Assembly: GCF_903645305.1 (NCBI RefSeq)
Contig: NZ_CAHJXO010000001.1
Coordinates: 496,001-560,000, forward strand
Direction of reading: 5' to 3'
DNA: 64,000 bases
Origin: Corynebacterium sp. Marseille-P4321
Lineage (GTDB): Bacteria > Actinomycetota > Actinomycetes > Mycobacteriales > Mycobacteriaceae
Shown here: positions 37,925-45,453 of the stretch, in pieces
Layout of the letters: the number at the start of each line of letters is the position of its first letter
Position numbering within the stretch: position 1 is the first letter of the stretch
Program-made: the position numbers and the translations under genes
Notes under the pieces: generated by a model
Databases searched by the model: none
What the model was told of the DNA's origin: nothing
Seen by the model: the letters and a program-made list of their open reading frames with translations, nothing else

Positions 37925-38647
37925 ATGCTTTTTATTCCCACCGTCGAGAAGCGCGGCGCTACCGCCGCCGTCTTGCTCGACGAGCCCCGCACCTTCGCTG
38001 AAGGTCTCGATTACGACACCGCTCGCGATATGGCCGCCACGCTTTCGGAGCGCTTTGAGATCTACGCGATCAAAGACAACGCCGGCTACATCGTCATGAT
38101 CTACGCCAACGAAGAGTGCATCGAGACCGTGAAGGTCGAATCGTGGAGCGACGCCCTCGATGCCGTAGCTCAACGCTCGGCCGATCTTGCCCCGGAAGAT
38201 TCCCTCGAAGGTGCCGAAGATTCCTACTCACACGAACGGGAACCTTCCGGCACCTTCGAGACCGCACACTCGCCACGTATTGACTACTCGCCGGTTGATT
38301 CCCTGCGATTCCTCCATCACGGCAACCCGCTCGACATTGCTCTCAACGTGCTCGCCGAGTGCCCTGAAACCGACGAACTCGACGAAGTTCGTGCCGTAAT
38401 CGAGCAAGCGATCGCACAGATTCGCCGCGAATACATGCACCACCGCGACGCGAACGAAGACCCGGCCGCCTACTCGAACGGCATGCCAGTGTCGACCGTC
38501 GTGCCGCACATCGCCAACGACGGCAAGCATGCCTTCGTCTCGCCCGCGCAACACATCAACCACCCCGGCGAAGGCTTCCGACTCTTAACCCGCTCGGCCG
38601 ACGCCGACCGCTACTTCGACGGCCTAGAAGACGGCTACGTCGCTTAG
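37925..38647 (+). CDS. Unknown satellite protein, 240 aa
   Basis: Not recognised. Residues 1-90 look like a compact alpha/beta domain (MLFIPTVEKRGATAAVLLDEPRTF, then FEIYAIKDNAGYIVMIYANEECIETVKVESW). A Ser/Glu-rich linker follows, then a mainly helical C-terminal half (ALNVLAECPETDELDEVRAVIEQAIAQ). Good SD (GGAAGGA) and position right after the AlpA-like gene point to an early gene expressed on induction. Candidate for helper interference or replication control. Confidence 0.7.
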   Translation: MLFIPTVEKRGATAAVLLDEPRTFAEGLDYDTARDMAATLSERFEIYAIKDNAGYIVMIYANEECIETVKVESWSDALDAVAQRSADLAPEDSLEGAEDSYSHEREPSGTFETAHSPRIDYSPVDSLRFLHHGNPLDIALNVLAECPETDELDEVRAVIEQAIAQIRREYMHHRDANEDPAAYSNGMPVSTVVPHIANDGKHAFVSPAQHINHPGEGFRLLTRSADADRYFDGLEDGYVA

Positions 38648-38657
38648 GAGAACCCCA

Positions 38658-39173
38658 ATGACTACACCGAAAGATAAAACCCCGGCGGCCGCGCCAACGA
38701 CCACCAGGGCACAGGAGAAGCTTGAACAGGGCATCTCTGCCAAGAACGATACCGCAAAGCCGGTCGAACTCCACCTACCGAACCGAACGAACGGACGCCT
38801 GGACACCTGGGGCGAGTGCGACATCCTCCAAGAGAACCGTCGAACTGTATTCGTCGACGTCGCCGATTACCTCGACATGAGCGACGGAGCGCGATCCGCG
38901 CAGCTTTGCCCGGCATGTGTCGACGCCGCAGTTGCCCACTCCGAGCAGGAGAAGCGCAAGGAAGAAGAGCGACTTCGCCGCCAGAAGGAGACAGAAGAAG
39001 CTCAGCAACGTCGCGTGCGCGAGCTAGAGATGCATTACGAACTCGTCGACGCGTACCGTGCCGGCGACACCGAAATGGTGACGAAGCTTCTCGACGAGCT
39101 TCTAGCCGAAGACGATGCCACACTCGCCCGGCTCGGCATCTCGTCGTGGGACGAGGTTAACGACGATGAATGA
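38658..39173 (+). CDS. Unknown satellite protein with a CPAC motif
   Basis: 171 residues, family not recognised. The middle part (LHLPNRTNGRLDTWGECDILQE, then LCPACVDAAVAH) has three cysteines that could bind a metal. A long charged coiled coil follows (SEQEKRKEEERLRRQKETEEAQQ, about residues 95-125), and the tail has an acidic helix. Overlaps the next small gene. Starts 10 nt after the previous stop. Confidence 0.68.
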   Translation: MTTPKDKTPAAAPTTTRAQEKLEQGISAKNDTAKPVELHLPNRTNGRLDTWGECDILQENRRTVFVDVADYLDMSDGARSAQLCPACVDAAVAHSEQEKRKEEERLRRQKETEEAQQRRVRELEMHYELVDAYRAGDTEMVTKLLDELLAEDDATLARLGISSWDEVNDDE

Positions 39174-39267
39174 CCTTCTCGACCAGGCCGACGCCTTGAT
39201 CGTCGCCGACGCTGAAGACCTACTCGCCAACCTCGACCAGGTTCACGCCGTCGCCCTAGCCGGCTAA
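39166..39267 (+). CDS. Small acidic protein, 33 aa
   Basis: A short frame starting with ATG inside the end of the preceding gene (overlap 8 nt): MNDLLDQADALIVADAEDLL, then ANLDQVHAVALAG. It is a single predicted amphipathic acidic helix. The overlap and clean codon use support translation, but there is no independent SD, and no family is known. Confidence 0.45.
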   Translation: MNDLLDQADALIVADAEDLLANLDQVHAVALAG

Positions 39268-39389
39268 CGCAGGGCAAGCCGACAAAGCAGGCAGGCGGGT
39301 GCAAGCCCCGCCCGGCTACTGGGTAGCCGTCACCCGAGTACCAATGAAAAACCACGACATACCCCCTCAAGATGGAAGGACATCATCAG
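39268..39389 (+). other. Structured non-coding gap before the primase gene
   Basis: About 120 nt without a gene. GGCGGG/CCCGCC and GGCTAC/GTAGCC make two adjacent hairpins at about 39293-39330. Position just ahead of the primase-helicase gene makes it a candidate replication origin or leader RNA structure; no iterons are evident. Confidence 0.4.
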
Positions 39390-41513
39390 GTGACAGCCAG
39401 AATGAACGGCGTCAACGCCTTCGAAAGATTGCGTGCCGCCGTGGAAGAAGAAGGGCTTGCCTGGAATGAGACCGAAAGCGGCCGGCGCGCGCGTTTCCAG
39501 ACACCGGGGCATAGCCTGCGGCACGCGAACGATCTCGGAGGCGCGGTGCTCTACGATGGCGAACAGGTATCGTTGCACTTCTTCGACGAACCCGACGAGA
39601 AAGAGGTCAAAGAACGCTTACTCGGCGAACTCGGCCTAACGTGGGCCGACCTCTTCGACAACAACGAAATTCGCTACCCGTACTCCGACGGATTCGTCGT
39701 GCGGCGCCTGCCAAACAAGGTCTTCCGCCAGGTGTGCAAGCACAACAAAACACCTTCGAGGTGTGAGGAATGCAAGTACATCGACGTACGCGCGCTGTAC
39801 GGCATCGACACTGTCGGCGACACGGGCCCGGTCTACATCGTGGAGGGGGAGAAGGACGTCAACTGTGCCCGCAAGTTTTGGGGCGCATCCGCGGTGTCAC
39901 AAGCGCAAGGCGCGCAGACTGGGCCGGAGAAGGCCGATTGGGCGCCGCTCATTGGCCGCGAGCTCGTCATCGTCACGGACAATGACGAGCCGGGGGAGAA
40001 GCGCGCCCGCAAGGTCTTCGACCACCTCGTCGCGATCGGGCAACCCGAAGACAAGATCGCTCTCGTCCGTGCCGCTGAGGGGAAAGACCTCACCGATCAC
40101 ATCGCTATCGGCCACGGCCCGGACGAGCTCGTCACTATGTCGGAGCGGCCGAACGCCCGACGAATCACCCTCATCCCAGCATCGAGCGTGAAGACCGAAC
40201 GGCTCGACTGGCTCATTCCGAACTGGATACCGAAGCGCTCACTTACCCTGCTCGCTGGTCGCGAAGGGCTTGGCAAGTCGACGATCGCGTGCGATATCGC
40301 GGCACAGGCCACGCGCGGCGAGCTCACCGGCGCGCCGATGCGGGTTGCCTACCTCGCGACCGAAGACAGCCCCTCGATTACGGTGAAGCCCCGCCTGCAA
40401 GCCGCCGGCGCCGACCTCGAAAACGTCTACTTCTTCGAAGTCGCCACCGAGACCGGGGGTACGGGTTCGCTCACCCTCCCCGGCGACACAGGGCTACTCG
40501 CCCGCGCGCTGGTCGACCAGGACGTGCATCTCGTCGTGCTCGACGCGGCAAAGAGTGCGATGCACGGGTCGCTCGACGGCTACCGCGACGACGATGTGCG
40601 GCAGTTCCTCGAACCGCTCGCGAGCATGGCCGACAAGCACGATATCGCGGTGCTCGGTCTCGTCCACTTCGGTAAGCGCGAAAGCGCCGACCCCGGCAAG
40701 CTGATTCTCGGTTCGATCGCTTGGTCGCAGATCGCCCGAAGCGTGCTCTCCGTGGCCGCGAAGGAAGATGGCGGTCTCGTCGTGACGAATACCAAAGGCA
40801 ATCTCGCCCCGGCAACTGTCTCGCGGGAAGTCCGTATCGTCTCGGCGACCGTTGACGTCGACCAGGGCGGCAGCGCTGAAGTTGGCCGCGCCGAGTGGGG
40901 TGAGGAGACCAACATCTCAGCCGCCGACCTACTTGCCCCGCGTGACGAAGCGAACGACGAGCGCGACGAGATCGAAGCCGTCGTGATCGACTACCTCATC
41001 GCCAACGGCGGCAGCGCCCCGGCTAGCGACGTGCTCAAGGCGACACGTGCCGCCGGTCTCAACGACGGCGCCGTGAAGAAGGCCCGTAAGCGAATCGGCG
41101 TCAAGACTGAGAAGCGCGGCATGAATTCGGGCTGGGAATGGTCGATCGACACTGCGAAGGTTCCCGAAGAAGCCCGCGCATTTTTTGGGGAATCTTCGGC
41201 ACCTTCGGAACCTTCGGCGGAATCTTCGGCGACTTCTTCGGGGGACAAGGGCGCCGACAATCCGCCCCGATGGGCGGAGAAGCGCGCCACTACGGGGCCG
41301 GCACTCGACGATCTGCGCGACCCGATTCTTGAAGCGCTCAGCACGCACACAGGGCTGTCGCTTGCCCGCGTGCAGGCATCCATCCCCGGCAAACTTCTCG
41401 GCAAGCACAACCCCGGCCGACACCTTGCGAAGGCGCTCGACGATCTCGTTGCCGCCGGAGCTGTACGCCAGGACTCTCGCGGCAACTACTACCGGAACGG
41501 AGCGGCCGCATGA
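39390..41513 (+). CDS. TOPRIM primase / RepA-type helicase fusion
   Basis: A 707-residue replication protein. Cys 116, 125 and 128 (QVCKHNKTPSRCEECKY) make a possible zinc site. The TOPRIM domain follows, with acidic motifs VEGEKD (151-156) and VTDNDEPG (196-202). Then a RecA/RepA-like ATPase with Walker A AGREGLGKST (289-298), and Walker B HLVVLDAAKSAMHG. The C-terminal ~150 residues include winged-helix-like segments separated by a Ser/Glu linker. GTG 39390 is preferred, with SD GGAAGG; ATG 39372 would add six residues. It should prime and unwind the element's origin. Overlaps the next gene (ATGA). Confidence 0.88.
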   Translation: MTARMNGVNAFERLRAAVEEEGLAWNETESGRRARFQTPGHSLRHANDLGGAVLYDGEQVSLHFFDEPDEKEVKERLLGELGLTWADLFDNNEIRYPYSDGFVVRRLPNKVFRQVCKHNKTPSRCEECKYIDVRALYGIDTVGDTGPVYIVEGEKDVNCARKFWGASAVSQAQGAQTGPEKADWAPLIGRELVIVTDNDEPGEKRARKVFDHLVAIGQPEDKIALVRAAEGKDLTDHIAIGHGPDELVTMSERPNARRITLIPASSVKTERLDWLIPNWIPKRSLTLLAGREGLGKSTIACDIAAQATRGELTGAPMRVAYLATEDSPSITVKPRLQAAGADLENVYFFEVATETGGTGSLTLPGDTGLLARALVDQDVHLVVLDAAKSAMHGSLDGYRDDDVRQFLEPLASMADKHDIAVLGLVHFGKRESADPGKLILGSIAWSQIARSVLSVAAKEDGGLVVTNTKGNLAPATVSREVRIVSATVDVDQGGSAEVGRAEWGEETNISAADLLAPRDEANDERDEIEAVVIDYLIANGGSAPASDVLKATRAAGLNDGAVKKARKRIGVKTEKRGMNSGWEWSIDTAKVPEEARAFFGESSAPSEPSAESSATSSGDKGADNPPRWAEKRATTGPALDDLRDPILEALSTHTGLSLARVQASIPGKLLGKHNPGRHLAKALDDLVAAGAVRQDSRGNYYRNGAAA

Positions 41514-41713
41514 GGGCACGCTTTAAACAGCCCGGGCTATGGTGGTGCACCGTCAACGTCACCGTCGAAGCTGGCAATAGGGAAGGACACCGGCGCGCAA
41601 TAGTCACTGTGACGAAAAAAGACGGTATCCGACATACCCTCGAACTCAACCAGTCAGACGCCTACGAGCTCGCCGACCGCATCGTCGACGCGATGGAAGG
41701 CGGTGCCGCATGA
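41510..41713 (+). CDS. Small unknown protein, 67 aa
   Basis: Overlaps the primase gene by 4 nt and the WhiB-like gene by 4 nt, so it is embedded in a coupled operon. The sequence WWCTVNVTVEAGNREGHRRAI with VTKKDGIRHTLELN suggests a small beta sheet followed by a C-terminal helix (DAYELADRIVDAME). No family recognised. Confidence 0.62.
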   Translation: MRARFKQPGLWWCTVNVTVEAGNREGHRRAIVTVTKKDGIRHTLELNQSDAYELADRIVDAMEGGAA

Positions 41714-42060
41714 GAGACGAGCCCGCACGCCCGCCGCTACCAACTCGCGCCGAAGTCGCCGCGGCACCGGTGCGACTGCCCGGCCCCGCGCTACTGCGAT
41801 TCGTCAGGAACATTCAACCGGCATACGACCTACGCTCAGGCCGGTGCGTAGGGCAAGCGCCACGCTTCGACACCGACCGACTGGAAGGCGAGACCCAAGC
41901 GGACTATACGGAGCGCATCGAGTGGGCACAGGGACAGTGCCGCAGCTGCCCGATTCTCGCCAAGTGCGGCATACGAGTGCCGAAGAATGCGGATGGAGTG
42001 TGGGCGGGCGAGCTTCGCCGCTTCGGGAAGCGGCCGGCAACGAAGGCGTCGAACCAATGA
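41710..42060 (+). CDS. WhiB-like iron-sulfur regulator of the element
   Basis: 116 residues with the four WhiB-type cysteines: Cys 46 in SGRCVGQ, then Cys 77, 80 and 86 in QCRSCPILAKC, and the beta-turn GVWAG at 96-100 with ELRRFGKR, the usual basic DNA-contacting tail. WhiB-like proteins bind a 4Fe-4S cluster and contact the primary sigma factor. Actinophages carry such genes to alter host transcription; here it may drive late capsid genes or repress helper or host genes. Start overlaps the previous stop. Confidence 0.85.
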   Translation: MRDEPARPPLPTRAEVAAAPVRLPGPALLRFVRNIQPAYDLRSGRCVGQAPRFDTDRLEGETQADYTERIEWAQGQCRSCPILAKCGIRVPKNADGVWAGELRRFGKRPATKASNQ

Positions 42061-42425
42061 AGCCGGTATCAATTCCCGAACCGTCGGTTGTCATCGCCGC
42101 TTCGGATGCGCACGAATTGGCCGTGGCAGTCTTCGCTGCCGCCGATCTCGCCGCCCGCCACGGCGCCCGTATCTCGCCGCGGGTGCTCTCCCTAGCTACC
42201 GATCTCGTTTCCTCCGCCGGAACTACGGAACCCGCGTATGTCGAGATCGAAGACCATGTCGAACATGAGCAGATCGACACCGCCACCGCCGCCGCGCTTT
42301 TGGGTTGTACCGACCGAAACGTGCGTGCACTCGCCGCGAAAAAACATCTCCCCGGCGTTAAAAATGGCGGCCAGTGGCGGTTCAACCGCGACGACGTCGA
42401 AACCTTCCGGGACTACCGACACTAA
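42057..42425 (+). CDS. Helix-turn-helix DNA-binding protein
   Basis: 122 residues. The C-terminal half (DTATAAALLGCTDRNVRALAAKKHLPG, then GGQWRFNRDDVETFRDY) is an HTH_17/excisionase-like winged helix. The N-terminal half is helical and Ala-rich. It overlaps the WhiB-like gene (ATGA), and the protease-like frame opens inside it in another frame. Could be a second regulator acting with the WhiB-like protein, or a small-terminase-like DNA recogniser; the latter is speculation. Confidence 0.75.
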   Translation: MKPVSIPEPSVVIAASDAHELAVAVFAAADLAARHGARISPRVLSLATDLVSSAGTTEPAYVEIEDHVEHEQIDTATAAALLGCTDRNVRALAAKKHLPGVKNGGQWRFNRDDVETFRDYRH

Positions 42426-42858
42426 GCGCTTCTGCTCATTCCCCGGTGTCGAGCTCGCCCGCGTCGGCAAGTGGCACGCTTCGACCGGCCCGGTCGAAAT
42501 CACCCGCGCCGACCTGGCGGCCGCTGCCGCGGCGTCGCACCGGCTACCACATCCGGTTCTCAAACTTGGCCACGATGACCCCCGCTTCGGCGGCTCACCG
42601 GCCCTCGGCCACCTCGAGAACCTCCGCGTGACCGACCGCGGCAACACACTCGTCGGAGACCTCGTCGACGTGCCGCAATGGCTCGCCGCCGACATGGCGA
42701 AGCACTACCCGCAACGAAGCATCGAAGCGTGCGCCAACTACGAAACCAACGGCCACACCTACCGCTTCGTTATCACCGGGCTCGCGCTACTCGGCGCGAC
42801 ATGGCCCGCCGTCACCGACCTACCTTCCCTGCAAGACCTACTCGCAAAGGAGCTGTAG
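42364..42858 (+). CDS. Prohead protease-like protein
   Basis: The conserved part (VELARVGKWHASTGPVEITRAD, then LKLGHDDPRFGGSPALGHLENL, VGDLVDVPQWLAADMAKHYPQRSIEA and ALLGATWPAV) resembles the Mu gpI-type capsid maturation protease. His 70 and Ser 119 (numbered from ATG 42364) are candidate catalytic residues. No start codon lies near the previous stop at 42425; the frame is open from 42238 and the nearest ATG, 42364, lies inside the upstream gene with a poor SD. Reinitiation or frameshifting may be used. It is immediately upstream of the small and major capsid protein genes, as expected. Confidence 0.68.
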   Translation: MAASGGSTATTSKPSGTTDTKRFCSFPGVELARVGKWHASTGPVEITRADLAAAAAASHRLPHPVLKLGHDDPRFGGSPALGHLENLRVTDRGNTLVGDLVDVPQWLAADMAKHYPQRSIEACANYETNGHTYRFVITGLALLGATWPAVTDLPSLQDLLAKEL

Positions 42859-42861
42859 CCA

Positions 42862-43077
42862 ATGGCACAGATCGCCCCAATCTCGATTCGCGACGTAATG
42901 AGCCACTGTCCGATCGACCTCAACATCAAACCGCAGGCTGGCGGCGCGAACGGCTACGCCTTCACCCTCCCCGGCATCGAGGGAAGCCCCGCGTACCGCG
43001 AACTGTCCAACCTCGCAGCTTGGTTCATCGGCTACGTCGCCGGCCAGGCCGCAGCCGACAAAACGAAGGAGGACTAA
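42862..43077 (+). CDS. Small capsid-operon protein, 71 aa
   Basis: Preceded by SD AGGAGC. MAQIAPISIRDVMSHCPIDL, NIKPQAGGANGYAFTLPG and a helical tail ending KTKED. Position between protease and capsid protein suggests a head-assembly or scaffold accessory, but I recognise no family. Confidence 0.65.
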   Translation: MAQIAPISIRDVMSHCPIDLNIKPQAGGANGYAFTLPGIEGSPAYRELSNLAAWFIGYVAGQAAADKTKED

Positions 43078-43079
43078 CC

Positions 43080-43976
43080 ATGAGCTTCTACCCCGCACGA
43101 GCTGACTACAACGACGGCGTCATCTCCGTCGACGAAGCACTCACCAACCCGACCACCATCACCGAGCGGATCGCCGAAGTCGCTGCCCGCGACCTTCTCG
43201 TCGAGACGATCTTCTCAACCGATTCGACCCCGGTACAGGGCGGCGCGGTCATCTTCTCGAAAACCACCGAGAAGAACTTCTACACCGAAACCGACGTCAC
43301 CGCCCGCCAGCCAGGCGACGAATACGGCATCGTCTACCGCGAGCGCCCGGCCGCCGAGCTCGCCCGCGTCGAAGACTACGGCGGCAAGTTCGCCGTCTCC
43401 GACGAAGCACGCCGCCGCAACGACAACGTCAGCTTCGACAACGACGTCACCGTCCTTGCAAACACCGTCACCCGCAAGCTGAACCAGCGAGCAATCGAAA
43501 CCGTACAAGCCGCCGAAGCAGCCGGTGAAACAACCGTCGGAGCGCACACCGGGGCATCGTGGGAGAACGTACGAATTGACGGCCCGAGCGACCTCATCAC
43601 TCCACCGATCGACCGCCCGATCTCGATGATCGCTAATCTCTTCGCAATCGCCGAGAGCAAGGAGCTGGGAATCCAGTACACGAAGATGCTCGTCTCCCCG
43701 CGCACGCGCGCTGAGATGCGCATCGCCTACGGCCAGGACCTCAAACCGCTGCTCGATACCTACGGCCTTGAACTCATCACTTCCACCTTCGTGCCGGATG
43801 ATCGAAGCTATCTCGTCGACCCCGGGAAGGCCGGCTTCGTGAAGTTCGAGGAGCCGCTCACCGTCACCACGTGGCGCGACGAGCACCACCGCCAAACCTG
43901 GGTGCAGGCCTACGCCATGCCGGTCATGGGCATCACCATGCCCGCTGCGATCGCAACCATCGAGTACCACACATAA
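43080..43976 (+). CDS. HK97-fold major capsid protein
   Basis: 298 residues. Features of HK97-like capsid proteins: an N-terminal arm (SFYPARADYNDGVISVDEAL), the E-loop region, the P-domain helix VSFDNDVTVLANTVTRKLNQRAIETVQ, and the A-domain segment ELGIQYTKMLVSPRTRAEMRIAYG followed by ELITSTFVPDDRSYLVDPGKAGFVKFEEPLTV. A strong SD (GAAGGAGG) precedes the ATG. A frame open upstream at 42678 is not used. Its protease-like upstream neighbour and cement-like downstream neighbour support a working head module. Confidence 0.87.
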   Translation: MSFYPARADYNDGVISVDEALTNPTTITERIAEVAARDLLVETIFSTDSTPVQGGAVIFSKTTEKNFYTETDVTARQPGDEYGIVYRERPAAELARVEDYGGKFAVSDEARRRNDNVSFDNDVTVLANTVTRKLNQRAIETVQAAEAAGETTVGAHTGASWENVRIDGPSDLITPPIDRPISMIANLFAIAESKELGIQYTKMLVSPRTRAEMRIAYGQDLKPLLDTYGLELITSTFVPDDRSYLVDPGKAGFVKFEEPLTVTTWRDEHHRQTWVQAYAMPVMGITMPAAIATIEYHT

Positions 43977-43985
43977 GGAGCGAAG

Positions 43986-44366
43986 ATGTACACCAACCAA
44001 ACCCGTGACCGGTTCAACCCCGGCACCGACCTCACGGCCGTCGCCGCCGTCGACGTCACCGGCAAGACCTTCGTCGCATACGCCGGCCCAATGCGCAAGG
44101 GCAACATCACCGTGCGCCCCGCAGCCGCCGGAAAACCAGTCGCAGGCGTGGCAAAGTACGACGCAACCACCGACCGCCTCGTTGGCGTCGCCCGTGGCTC
44201 AAGCCGCGTGCTAACCGTCACCACCGACACGCCACTTACCGCCGGCGACCCGGTCGAGGTAGGCGACGGCGGCCGCGCCACCAAAGCGACCACAGGAACC
44301 GTTGTTGGATGGGCCGCAGACGACGCCGAAGCCAACACCGACGCCCTCATCAGTCTCGCCCACTAA
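43986..44366 (+). CDS. Capsid cement/decoration-like protein
   Basis: 126 residues, mostly beta: TGKTFVAYAGPMRKGNITV, AAGKPVAGVAKYDATTDRLVGVARG, TPLTAGDPVEVGDGGRATKAT. The pattern of short beta strands with Gly/Val, ending in a small C-terminal strand, is that of the DUF2190-type capsid cement proteins that sit beside the major capsid gene. SD AAGGAGC. Assignment from fold pattern and position. Confidence 0.72.
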   Translation: MYTNQTRDRFNPGTDLTAVAAVDVTGKTFVAYAGPMRKGNITVRPAAAGKPVAGVAKYDATTDRLVGVARGSSRVLTVTTDTPLTAGDPVEVGDGGRATKATTGTVVGWAADDAEANTDALISLAH

Positions 44367-44375
44367 GGAGCTACC

Positions 44376-44918
44376 GTGAACCTGTTCAATCTCAAGAACC
44401 AACGAATCACGCTCAGCGCTCCGCAAGACGAAGAAGCCGCCGACACCGTCGACGTGCCCACCTTCACCGCCGAGCAGTGGGAGACCCTCACCGCCGCGCT
44501 CGAGCTCGAAGACACCGCCGGCACCGACGAAGTCCTTGCCGCCGTCACCGAGCTCGTCGAAAGCAAGACCGGCGACAGTGAGAGCGCGGAGATCGCGGCG
44601 GCCGGCGCCGACGTTGAGCAGCCGGTCATCATTGACCCGGTTGTCTGGAAGGACATGCAGCGCTCGCTGAAGGTTGGCATGACAGCCGAGAAGCAGCGGC
44701 ATCGTCTAGCGGCCGAGCAAGTGGTCGACCAGGCAATCCGGCTAGGCAAGACGGGCGCGGGCCAACGTGAACGATGGATCGCCGCCTACGGGCAAGACCC
44801 CGAAGCAACCCTTCACGCGCTTAACCGCGGTGAAGAGATTCCCCGAATGGAGATTGGCTACGGCATCGACCCCGAGGCCGGCGACGGCAAGAAAATGCCG
44901 AAGGGCTGGGTTCGGTAG
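44376..44918 (+). CDS. Scaffold-like protein ending the capsid operon
   Basis: 180 residues, acidic N-terminal half (PTFTAEQWETLTAALELEDTAGTDEVLAAVTELVE) and helical basic C-terminal half (AEKQRHRLAAEQVVDQAIRLGKTGAGQRERWIAAYGQDPEATLHALNRG). The C-terminal pattern resembles the scaffold part of Mu gpI/gpZ-type proteins. Scaffold usually precedes the capsid gene, so its place after it is unusual. Last gene before the terminators; no portal or terminase follows. Confidence 0.6.
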   Translation: MNLFNLKNQRITLSAPQDEEAADTVDVPTFTAEQWETLTAALELEDTAGTDEVLAAVTELVESKTGDSESAEIAAAGADVEQPVIIDPVVWKDMQRSLKVGMTAEKQRHRLAAEQVVDQAIRLGKTGAGQRERWIAAYGQDPEATLHALNRGEEIPRMEIGYGIDPEAGDGKKMPKGWVR

Positions 44919-44959
44919 CGCAATAGTGGGGCCCCCGATATTCTTTGGCACCCCCCAGC

Positions 44960-44999
44960 CCTGACTGACCCCCGGCAGCCCGAGTCAGGTTTTCTCTCT
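44960..44999 (+). terminator. Terminator after the capsid operon
   Basis: CCTGACT (44960-44966) pairs with AGTCAGG (44983-44989), followed by TTTTCTCTCTC. The sequence around it (44925-45080) is rich in GC runs and short palindromes (GCGCGC), with no gene. Confidence 0.72.
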
Positions 45000-45100
45000 C
45001 CCCGAGTTTAAGGGGGGTCGCGCGCGTTATAGAGGTATCCGTCTTTCTGGCTCAAGTTGCCGCGCGCGGGAAATCTGTTCGACCAGTGCCGTTGACAATC

Positions 45101-45172
45101 TGGCCATTATTTGGCCACTTTATGGAAATTGGCCAGGTTAGGGAGTGAATATTTACCCTCTGACCTGGCCTT

Positions 45173-45174
<2 letters not shown>
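45101..45174. promoter_or_regulatory. Candidate integrase arm sites and tRNA-proximal terminator
   Basis: TGGCCATT and ATTTGGCCACTTT (45101-45121) match repeats at 35879-35899 by the other end of the element, as integrase arm-type sites would. Next, GGCCAGGT (45131-45138) pairs with ACCTGGCC (45163-45170), then TTTT: a hairpin in both directions that replaces the tRNA-Lys terminator left beyond the distal att. Confidence 0.65.
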
Positions 45175-45249
<75 letters not shown>

Positions 45250-45453
45250 GTATTTTCTTGTGTGTTGCTCGTTGGCAACGAGAAGATACTTTAACACCGC
45301 AGTGGTGTGGTGTGAAATCGCCTGTTCAACGCGGTTTTCTCACGTGCTGAAGCGGGGCGCGACATTGCGGTTGCCAATAGTGGTTTTTTAAGCGATTCCC
45401 GCTAGGGTAGAGGGGTATTGCCGGTAATGGATACACCATCTGAGGGGTAGAGA

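Noticed and set aside
42678..43079. N-terminal extension of the major capsid protein
   Set aside because: The open frame upstream overlaps the protease-like gene and reads as Arg/His-rich noise; a strong SD supports ATG 43080.
45266..45280. Palindrome CTCGTTG-G-CAACGAG near tRNA-Lys as a third att or arm site
   Set aside because: It lies outside the element on the 5' side of the tRNA and is not repeated at the other end except for a short TGTTGCTCGTT match.
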